From: Methanolinea sp. UBA275 | GTDB lineage: Archaea; Halobacteriota; Methanomicrobia; Methanomicrobiales; Methanospirillaceae | Direction of reading: 5' to 3' | Assembly: GCA_002506105.1 (NCBI GenBank) | Contig: DAWU01000053.1 | Location: forward strand, 1 to 64,000 | DNA: 64,000 bases | Shown here: one piece after another, positions 57,421 through 64,000 of the stretch | Numbering within the stretch: the stretch's first letter is position 1 | Layout of the letters: each line of letters begins with the position of its first letter | The notes under the pieces: generated by a model | The model's input: the letters and a program-made list of their open reading frames with translations, nothing else | Told to the model about the DNA's origin: nothing | Databases searched by the model: none | Program-made: the position numbers and the translations under genes

Positions 57421-57621
57421 ATGCTGGAGAAAGTGAAAGTTCCTCCCGAGGTTTATCGAGAGCTGGTCGCGATCAACAGGGAGATCCACTATACGACCGA
57501 TTACGGACAGATCATCAGGAAAGCAGAGGACAACGGGTATCTTCACGCCGCGAAATGGCTCGAAGAGAACGAGGATCTCTATCGACGCGGGTTTGCCAGG
57601 GGATTTGAACCCTCTTCATGA
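57421..57621 (+). CDS. Small conserved soluble protein
   Basis: 66 residues, mainly helical (VPPEVYRELVAINREIHY, then KAEDNGYLHAAKWLEENEDLYRRGFARG). It has no Cys or signal. AAGGA precedes the ATG and a TATA-like TTTTAAATATC is about 45 bases upstream. Function unknown; it is divergent from the small secreted protein. Confidence 0.7.
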   Translation: MLEKVKVPPEVYRELVAINREIHYTTDYGQIIRKAEDNGYLHAAKWLEENEDLYRRGFARGFEPSS

Positions 57622-57828
57622 GGGAAGAAGATCCGCTCTTTTTTCTCTCGAACACTATTCGCCAAGAGCACGGTTCGTGTTTTTCAGGTGGCATTTACAT
57701 CATATTCACGGACCTGAGAACGGAGAAGAGATAGGGCGCTGCCGGGTACCCAGGCACTTATTGAATCATCATCCAAATAGCAATCGGCGGAAGAAATAGG
57801 AACGGATTGGGGAGAGGGGAGAATGGGA

Positions 57829-58323
57829 TCAGGTCGAGGTTCCCTTCAATTTCGCAAGTGCTTTCCCTGCTTCAGCCCGGACCGATTCATCGCTATCTGT
57901 GAGCGCTTCTTCGAGTGCTGCAATGGCGAGGGGGTTTCCAAGTGCTCCCAGCGCCCAGGCTGCATTCTTCCTGACCGGCACCTTGGCATCGTGGAGGAGT
58001 GGGAGTAGCGGCTCTGTTGCGATGGGATCCCCAATCTTCCCAAGCGCCCAGGCTGAGCCCTGCCGGACCCACTTGTTGTCTGAATTAAGTTTGCCGATCA
58101 ACGAGGTGACTGCCCGGGAATCGCCGATCTTCCCGAGCGATTGTGCAACCAGCCACTGCACCTCAACAAAGGGATCTTCAAGTGCCGCGAGAAGAAACTC
58201 GACTGCCCTCTCATCCTTCATGACTCCAAGTGCTTCGGCTGCCTTGATCCGGTCATCAAGGTACGGACTCTGTAACAACGCATTAAAAAAATTGAGACGC
58301 CCCTCTTCATTCGTGCGTGCCAT
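57829..58323 (-). CDS. HEAT-repeat protein (PBS-lyase type)
   Basis: 164 residues containing about five HEAT repeats of the phycobilisome-lyase-like kind, for example SLGKIGDSRAVTSLIGKL, ALGKIGDPIATEPLLPLL and ALGALGNPLAIAALEEAL. The protein has no catalytic residues of its own; such repeats bind other proteins. No partner gene is evident. Confidence 0.88.
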   Translation of the reverse strand: MARTNEEGRLNFFNALLQSPYLDDRIKAAEALGVMKDERAVEFLLAALEDPFVEVQWLVAQSLGKIGDSRAVTSLIGKLNSDNKWVRQGSAWALGKIGDPIATEPLLPLLHDAKVPVRKNAAWALGALGNPLAIAALEEALTDSDESVRAEAGKALAKLKGTST

Positions 58324-58410
58324 ATGTTCACATCTGTAATCTCTTGTATGTTAAGCACACCGGATCATGCCGAGCCGGGGGTTGTACGATGAAAAAATGC
58401 AGGGTAGGAT

Positions 58411-58608
58411 TCAGGGAAATGGCATGCGTTCATAAACCTGCCAGAGGTCTCCTTCATGCTCCTCCATCATGTAGCTCATGCGACCGCACCGGCTGCACCT
58501 GACCACAAGCCTCCTTGGAGCAGCCTCGTCCCCAGGATCCACCTCGAGGGAAATGGAATACTGCGTGATCCCGCACGTGCATGTGACCGTATACTCCTCT
58601 CTCCCCAT
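58411..58608 (-). CDS. Small zinc-ribbon-like protein
   Basis: 65 residues from the ATG at 58608. The N-terminal TCTCG and the later RCSRCGRM form a plausible four-Cys zinc site. The C-terminus is acidic. Unknown function. Confidence 0.6.
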   Translation of the reverse strand: MGREEYTVTCTCGITQYSISLEVDPGDEAAPRRLVVRCSRCGRMSYMMEEHEGDLWQVYERMPFP

Positions 58609-58986
58609 GATAATGATCACGGGAAAAGCGAAGAAAAATACCTGCCGGAATCTTCCTGGGAGGATCTGAATGCAGGGCATTGAAGGTTAAGATCCCTGGC
58701 ATTCCTGGCAGGCATCTGGAGAGAGAATACAAGGAATCGCGGGGGTTTGGGTGAGTGTCACGCAGTCGGGTATCGCCGGGGATATCATTCCCAGCGGAAA
58801 AGTCATCGGCACCCGGTATCATGAACGTGCCGGAACTCTTATTGAGGAATAAAGTACCACGAATATCAGGCCGGTCTGAACAGCATCCAGGGGGGCATGT
58901 CCAGGGCAGCGAGAGACCGTTGCCATACCGGCACTCCTAATGCGACTCGTAAGGACAAATCAGGACAAGGAAGCAGAGGGCAAATC
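58609..58986. other. Intergenic region
   Basis: About 378 bases between a minus-strand and a plus-strand gene. Plus-strand short frames have no support. No symmetric site stands out. Confidence 0.4.
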
Positions 58987-59334
58987 ATGGAAGAAAAGGA
59001 TGGAAAATTTGTTCACGGGGAATGGATCGAGGAAGATACGACAGGAAAAGAAGCACAGGGTGAAAGAGCACAGGGTATACCCATCGATCAGCGCATCGGC
59101 CAGGTGTCCACCATGGTCAGCACCTCGGTTCACCAGGTGCTCTCCCTGGCAAGGGATCTCGTCACCACCCCTGAAGGGCACGCGCATATAGAGAAGCAGA
59201 TACAGCAGGCATCCTCCCAGATAGAGAGTGCGCTCAACGAGATCATGAAGTCCGGCGAAGAAATCCTGAAATCCGGGGTTGAAAAGAAGGCTGAGACGCC
59301 AGATCCCGAGAAGAAAAAGATCAGGATCGAATAA
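58987..59334 (+). CDS. Small charged helical protein before rnc
   Basis: 115 residues, acidic and lysine-rich at both ends, with a central amphipathic helix region (TMVSTSVHQVLSLARDL then HIEKQIQQASSQIESALNEIM) that could form a coiled coil. No recognised domain. It precedes the RNase III-like gene by 32 bases, so they may be cotranscribed. Confidence 0.65.
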   Translation: MEEKDGKFVHGEWIEEDTTGKEAQGERAQGIPIDQRIGQVSTMVSTSVHQVLSLARDLVTTPEGHAHIEKQIQQASSQIESALNEIMKSGEEILKSGVEKKAETPDPEKKKIRIE

Positions 59335-59366
59335 ACCGGGATCGGCATTACTGGAGGATCTCCCAG

Positions 59367-60125
59367 GTGGCTCCATTGATTAAAGGAACACCAACCGTGG
59401 ATGAATGGATGGAGAGGATCAGACACTTTTTGCAGCAGCCAGATATCGGCGTGGTTTCTCCCTCTCCGGAAGCCCTGGCACGGTATGCAAGTGCATTCAC
59501 CCACCCATCCTATATCCGGGAACAGGATCCCGGGAACAATGCACTTTTATTCCCTGACAATTTCGAGAGGCTGGAATTTCTCGGGGACCGGGTACTCAAC
59601 CTGGTGGTTGCCGAATATCTCTTCCTCGATGGTGACCAGAGCGAGGGGGCCATGACATCACGCATGGAGGTTGTGAGGAACCAGCATCTCGGTGCGATCG
59701 TTCCCTCCCTTGATATCGGGTTTTTAAAGATGATCCGGGCAGGGCAGAACCAGGAGAAGACCTCAAGGATCATCGCCGCATCCTTCGAGGCGTTCATAGG
59801 GGCGTTCTACCTCGATAAGGGACTTGAACCGGCGAAACTCATGCTCATGCGGCTCATCGGGGATGAGATTGCAACATTCTCGTCTGACGACAATTACAAG
59901 AAACTGCTCCAGGAGAGAGTCCAGAAATCCTTACAGATTCTCCCGGAGTATATCCTCATCAAGAAGACCGGTCCCGATCACTGCCCCGAATTCACCTACC
60001 AGGTACTTCTCGATAAGGAGATCTGGGGAACGGGAAGGGGGGCAACCAAGGCCATTGCCACCCAGAACGCCGCCCGTGCAGCGCTCATTGCACTTGACCG
60101 CACTCCTTCCCCTGACTCCGGTTAA
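59367..60125 (+). CDS. rnc: Ribonuclease III-like protein
   Basis: 252 residues starting with GTG (GGAGG upstream). The RNase III signature NFERLEFLGDRVLNLVVAEYLF has the catalytic Glu70 and Asp74. The second catalytic pair is partly changed: ASFEAFIGAFYLD keeps Glu141 but has Ala138 where RNase III has Asp (LADTVEA). A double-stranded-RNA-binding domain follows (about 175-245, ending GRGATKAIATQNAARAAL). In bacteria the enzyme processes rRNA and dsRNA. Bacterial-type RNase III is sporadic in archaea, so transfer is plausible. The activity is uncertain given the missing Asp. Confidence 0.88.
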   Translation: MAPLIKGTPTVDEWMERIRHFLQQPDIGVVSPSPEALARYASAFTHPSYIREQDPGNNALLFPDNFERLEFLGDRVLNLVVAEYLFLDGDQSEGAMTSRMEVVRNQHLGAIVPSLDIGFLKMIRAGQNQEKTSRIIAASFEAFIGAFYLDKGLEPAKLMLMRLIGDEIATFSSDDNYKKLLQERVQKSLQILPEYILIKKTGPDHCPEFTYQVLLDKEIWGTGRGATKAIATQNAARAALIALDRTPSPDSG

Positions 60126-60271
60126 CCACTTCTCCAATTTTTTTCCCTGACCGGGACTCTCCGTTCCGGAGCACTTATGTGCTTTTACATACCTAAATCA
60201 CATAACGAGGTCATTTCCTGCATTCTCAGGGATGTCGGGGAAGATCATACACTGGGGGTTGATTCAGAAAT

Positions 60272-60697
60272 ATGATCAAGAGAATTCTTGTCGCGATTGA
60301 TGGTTCACCACCCACACACATGGTCATCAGGACTGCGCTTGAAGAGGCCAGGTGTCACGGTGCCGAACTCCACATCGTCCATGTGATCGAGTCAAAATGG
60401 ACGGAATCTGAGGGGATGAGCGAACTCGCGATCCGTGACCTTGAGGAGGAGGCTGCATCGCTCCTATCCTCCATGAAAGCAGAGGCTGAGGCACAGGGCT
60501 CCGAGGCAACTCTCCACCTTCTCCGCGGTCACCCGGGAGACCGGATTGTGGACTGTGCGATCGATATTAGGGCCGATATGGTGGTTGTCGGTTCACTCGG
60601 GAAGAGCCACGTGAAGCGGATGATTGCAGGGAGCGTTTCAACCTTTGTGGTAACTCACTGCCCCATCACCACCGTAGTCGTTAAACCGGGTGCATGA
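60272..60697 (+). CDS. Universal stress protein (UspA family)
   Basis: 141 residues: KRILVAIDGSPPTHMVI at the start and the ATP-binding loop GSLGKSHVKRMIAGSVST followed by CPITTVVVK. Such proteins bind ATP and accumulate under stress. The upstream region has a hairpin CTCCG/CGGAG near 60160. It stands alone. Confidence 0.93.
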   Translation: MIKRILVAIDGSPPTHMVIRTALEEARCHGAELHIVHVIESKWTESEGMSELAIRDLEEEAASLLSSMKAEAEAQGSEATLHLLRGHPGDRIVDCAIDIRADMVVVGSLGKSHVKRMIAGSVSTFVVTHCPITTVVVKPGA

Positions 60698-60901
60698 GTC
60701 CTCCCGGGGCTGGAATCGCCCCCTGGTACTCACTTATTATACCCCGCCATATTCAAGAGAGAGCATTGAGCCCCCGTCACTCATCTATCAATCCAAACCC
60801 CGGTCGGCGGGATATGCTCATGGTATGCAGCGAGACGCAGTGAACCAGGAGAATAATGATTTCATCATGATGAACCCAAGATTCTGTCTGGATAGTATCC
60901 C

Positions 60902-62323
60902 ATGAACGTGACAGGATCCCGGATCTCCGGCTCAGGGAGTCCGGAGGCTATCATCAGGTTCGTCGTGCTTGCCGCGATTGCCATGGCTGCTATCGATGGC
61001 ATTGTCGTTGCCATCGCACTTCCCACGATCAGCAGGAGCTTTGCTGCTGACGTCGCCCACTCCCAGTGGATCATCACTGCCTATCTCATCACCGAGACAA
61101 GCCTCCTTCTGATCTTCGGGAGGCTGTCAGAGTATACAGGGAAGAAGACTCTCTTTCTCGCAGGTCTCATCCTATTTACCGCCTCCTCGCTCGCATGCGG
61201 CCTTGCTGCGAGCCTCTGGGAGCTGATTGCATACCGCGTCTGCCAGGCATGCGGCTCTGCGATGATCTTCTCGATCAGCTGGGCAATCCTCTTTGAAATC
61301 GCGACTCCTGACGACCAGGGCAGGACCATGGGCTATATCGGGGCGGTTACGGCTGCAGCAGGGATCGCTGCACCGATCCTGGGAGGGTTATTGACTGAGA
61401 CCCTTGGATGGGAATACATCTTCCTGATCAATGTCCCGATAGGAATCCTCGGAGTGATCCTTTTCCTGCGCTATTTCCCGGGAAAGGACCAGGAAGGGCG
61501 GGAGATTGTCATGGACTGGCCAGGCTCCGCGACCATGGTGCTTTCGCTCATCTTCATCATACTCTTCCTCGCGGAGCTCTCGTCTTCTCTGTCATGGTCA
61601 TGGTCTGCCGGAGCATGCCTCCTCATCTCCCTGATCTCGGCGCTTGTCTTTCTTATCCTCGAACACAGGAGCGCCAACCCGCTGCTCGATCTCTCCATCT
61701 TTAAAAATTTCGGGTTCTCCCTCCCGAATATCGCAACGATCTGCTTCTACATGGCGCTTTTCATGGTCAACCTCCTGGCCCCCTTCTATTTTGAGGAAGT
61801 GATGGGGATGACCCCCTCGAGGGTTGGGATGGTCTTCCTGATCGCCCCGGTTGTCATGATCATTGCATCACCCGTCTCAGGGTGGCTGTACGATAAAAAA
61901 TTCAGCCGGGCACTCCCTGTTGCGGGCATCATGCTCACAGGAATCTCCCTGGTGTTGCTCGGGTATGCCGCGCTCGCACAGGACCTTCCCGCCATTATCC
62001 TGCTCTTTGTCCCGCTCTTTGTGGGTGTTGCACTCTTCCACAGCCCGAGCAGTACGGATATTATGAGGGCTTTACCGCTCGAGCGGGCAGGCCTCGCATC
62101 GAGCGTCAGCGCAACGATCAGGAATCTCGGGATGACACTCGGGGTTTGCGTGTCCGCGATACTCCTGACACTGATCCTCGAAGGTGCGGGATACACGGGA
62201 CCGGTGCAGGACGCGATCCCAGGCGTGCTTGCCGGCGCGATCTCTTCCATTCTGATCGTCGCAGCGGCATTGTGCGGTGCCGGCGCCATCCTTTACATTG
62301 TCAAGATCCGTCTCGTTGACTGA
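60902..62323 (+). CDS. MFS drug-efflux transporter, DHA2 (14-helix) type
   Basis: 473 residues with about 14 transmembrane helices, as in the EmrB/QacA branch of the MFS. The DHA2 motif IDGIVVAIALPTISR is in helix one, LSEYTGKKTLFLAG is the motif A loop, and SWAILFEIATPDDQGR, GWEYIFLINVPIGI follow. It exports drugs or other amphipathic compounds by proton antiport. The substrate is unknown. No regulator gene is adjacent. Confidence 0.92.
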   Translation: MNVTGSRISGSGSPEAIIRFVVLAAIAMAAIDGIVVAIALPTISRSFAADVAHSQWIITAYLITETSLLLIFGRLSEYTGKKTLFLAGLILFTASSLACGLAASLWELIAYRVCQACGSAMIFSISWAILFEIATPDDQGRTMGYIGAVTAAAGIAAPILGGLLTETLGWEYIFLINVPIGILGVILFLRYFPGKDQEGREIVMDWPGSATMVLSLIFIILFLAELSSSLSWSWSAGACLLISLISALVFLILEHRSANPLLDLSIFKNFGFSLPNIATICFYMALFMVNLLAPFYFEEVMGMTPSRVGMVFLIAPVVMIIASPVSGWLYDKKFSRALPVAGIMLTGISLVLLGYAALAQDLPAIILLFVPLFVGVALFHSPSSTDIMRALPLERAGLASSVSATIRNLGMTLGVCVSAILLTLILEGAGYTGPVQDAIPGVLAGAISSILIVAAALCGAGAILYIVKIRLVD

Positions 62324-62430
62324 AAGAAAATATCCACATCCAATTCCGCCACGACCAAGCCGGGAGGAGGGGGATTTTCCAAATGGTATTCGCCAGCGGG
62401 AATCCAGGGTAATTCTAATCGACCGGGGGA

Positions 62431-63027
62431 TCACACACCCTCCATCTGTTTTGCAGGACAGAAATTACAGATAGAGAAGAAGACCTCTTTCTCCTTGTCC
62501 CGCACAGGACAGATAAAAATCCCGTCCCGCTCCTCAACCCTCATTCCACCGGGGAACGGAGTGCCGACAGGATGGCCGGGTTGTTCGAGAACGAACATGA
62601 CGAATGCCGAAAGGAGGTAATAGAACAGTCTGTGCATCGGCGAGTGGAACTGGGGGAGGTACACATCATGGATATCCCCTGCATAACACCCCTCTGGGAT
62701 CATGGCTAAAAAGGAGAAGTATACATCCTTTGTCGGGATGGGCCGTGTCATGGCCTGGAAATCCCCCCGGGTGCACATGGTAAGGAGCGAGTGGTGGGCA
62801 TCCACGATCTGGGAGAGGAGAAAGGGGCCTGCAGATTTACGGTATGTGGAGGGGAGGCGGTGGATCTCATGGCGGATCCGGCCCATGATCACCTGCAGGT
62901 CAAAGAGCGAATATTGTGAGATCTCCCTTGCGAGGAGGGTTGCGAGTTCTCCCTTGGTGCGAGCTTCCTCAAGGCTTCTGCAAACCTGTTGGATTCGTGT
63001 GTATTCCGGCCCGCGGGATTGGATCAT
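62431..63027 (-). CDS. DUF2115/UPF0305-like protein
   Basis: 198 residues. The Cys-containing end FICPVRDKEKE with CNFCPAKQ and the helical start fit the UPF0305/DUF2115 family of methanogen proteins. The Cys could bind metal. Function unknown. It has no signal peptide. Confidence 0.7.
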   Translation of the reverse strand: MIQSRGPEYTRIQQVCRSLEEARTKGELATLLAREISQYSLFDLQVIMGRIRHEIHRLPSTYRKSAGPFLLSQIVDAHHSLLTMCTRGDFQAMTRPIPTKDVYFSFLAMIPEGCYAGDIHDVYLPQFHSPMHRLFYYLLSAFVMFVLEQPGHPVGTPFPGGMRVEERDGIFICPVRDKEKEVFFSICNFCPAKQMEGV

Positions 63028-63083
63028 ATCTCAACATTACGGGATATGGATTGATATGCCCATGCTCTCATCATGTCGCCCTC

Positions 63084-63995
63084 TCAAATACCCTGCCGTC
63101 GCAATCCCAGTGCGATGATCGCGAATGCCCCTGCGGCGAGGAGAACCCCGGTAGGAGCACGGGTCGGTGCAGGGGTGGAGGGCGTTGTGGCGGGGGCCTT
63201 GAATTCTTCGGCAGTGGGTTGCGTCATGGTCCGTGGAGTGCCCTGCTCGCCGATGGGAGGAACCACATGGATGATGAATGATGAAACAGGCTGGATCCCG
63301 GAGATAGCGTGTTCCTGTGAACACTGTGTCGACCGTGTTTCACCTGAAAGGTACTGGATGCTCACGCGGGAACCATCATTCCTGCCGGAATACTCGAGGG
63401 AGTGGCCGGAATTCAGAAAATCATCGATAACTTTTACGTCACCACTCCACACGGTGACAAGTGAAGTGAGGCCCCTGCAGACCGATCCACTGCACTTCGA
63501 GCAATCGGGGAGGATGGCATACTCCATCCTGTATCCTCCTGCGAGGGTGACAGGGAGCGTGTTGGGATCTCCGTAGAGTCCGGTTGCCTGCCATTCCTCC
63601 GTTCCCTGTCCCTGTGAGACGAGCGCGATGCCGATCCAGCTCCCGCCATCTCCGCCAAGGATGGTGGCAACCACCTGGTCGCCACTATGGAACAGTGCGA
63701 ACACTTCATCACCGGTCACGGTTCCGGTCACGACAGGGGTTGTGACCGCGATCTGATGGGGAGGTATGATCGAGGTAAATCCGCATGCAGGGCTTCCTGT
63801 GGAATAATCGCATGAATACTGTGACGCGACATCGATACTGATCGTGTGCGATAGGGGATAAAGGGAGGCGATCCGGCCGAGGTAACAGGTCTCCTGCACT
63901 GCTGCCGTTGCCGGAATTGCCAGGAGAAGGAGAAATGATGCAAGGAGGATGCAGGAGGAATAACGCCGGAAGGGATTATCCCGGGATACCATCAT
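63084..63995 (-). CDS. Exported protein with cysteine domain and C-terminal anchor
   Basis: 303 residues. Signal peptide to about residue 32. The domain at about 36-246 shares the Cys pattern of the protein at 10578: SCDYSTGSPAC, LPDCSKCSGSVC and the ending GIQPVSSFIIHV. A Thr/Pro-rich linker (252-282) leads to a hydrophobic segment and basic end (PTGVLLAAGAFAIIALGLRRQGI), similar in layout to archaeal PGF-CTERM anchors though the PGF word is missing. It is likely surface-anchored. The start ATG is five bases from the window end, so an upstream ribosome-binding site cannot be judged. Confidence 0.78.
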   Translation of the reverse strand: MMVSRDNPFRRYSSCILLASFLLLLAIPATAAVQETCYLGRIASLYPLSHTISIDVASQYSCDYSTGSPACGFTSIIPPHQIAVTTPVVTGTVTGDEVFALFHSGDQVVATILGGDGGSWIGIALVSQGQGTEEWQATGLYGDPNTLPVTLAGGYRMEYAILPDCSKCSGSVCRGLTSLVTVWSGDVKVIDDFLNSGHSLEYSGRNDGSRVSIQYLSGETRSTQCSQEHAISGIQPVSSFIIHVVPPIGEQGTPRTMTQPTAEEFKAPATTPSTPAPTRAPTGVLLAAGAFAIIALGLRRQGI

Positions 63996-64000
63996 GATTG

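Overview
The window reads as chromosome of a methanogenic archaeon of the order Methanomicrobiales, most likely a Methanoregula-like organism. Evidence in the sequence: four genes of coenzyme F430 synthesis (cfbA, cfbE, cfbD, cfbB), a methanogenesis-marker-9 protein, an archaeal histone, archaemetzincin, a DUF2180 protein, hypA/hypE, large PKD/PEGA surface proteins, many-PAS sensor kinases, and archaeal TATA-box promoters with both leaderless and GGAGGTGA-type starts. The genus is an inference; no rRNA is present.

Layout. 1-3.2 kb: an unknown lipoprotein lying between two copies of the amzA promoter and start region, then amzA and an SMR exporter. 3.7-8.2 kb: a complete phosphate-uptake operon on the minus strand (pstS, a fused pstC-pstA, pstB, phoU, and a possible 40-residue ORF). 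8.6-15.9 kb: an orphan amino-acid-type binding protein and two large exported proteins with PEGA, PKD and IPT-like domains. 16.1-25.0 kb: methyltransferase, small protein and cysteine desulfurase on the minus strand, a REC/PAS/GAF histidine kinase, TrkH, and an exported cyclophilin.

25.2-36.5 kb is the main accessory region. Its left part (minus strand) is a sulfur-carrier set: two half-size YeeE/YedE membrane proteins, one protein with three tandem DsrE-like domains, and a TusA-like protein. An ArsR regulator separates it from a plus-strand set: small protein, DUF2180, aquaporin. After an isolated C39-like protein and an AbrB-like remnant comes an arsenic-type operon: ArsP-like permease, small protein, CXXC thioredoxin, DGC zinc protein, Acr3, second DGC protein, ArsF-like lipoprotein and ArsG-like permease. 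A small membrane gene with an in-frame TGA follows.

37.1-45.7 kb: histone, TPR protein, an HdeD-like membrane protein, an unusual 863-residue DUF2225 plus beta-helix protein, a chimeric gene remnant, and a histidine kinase broken by one missing base.

46-56.8 kb is core methanogen metabolism: a GHMP protein resembling beta-RFAP synthase, hypA-hypE, a DUF447/CitG-like/marker-9 group, the cfbA-E-D-B operon (no cfbC here), ilvE and tRNA-Glu. 57-64 kb: small proteins, a HEAT-repeat protein, an RNase III-like protein lacking one expected catalytic Asp, UspA, an MFS exporter, a DUF2115-like protein, and a second exported protein sharing the N-terminal cysteine domain of the 10.6 kb gene.
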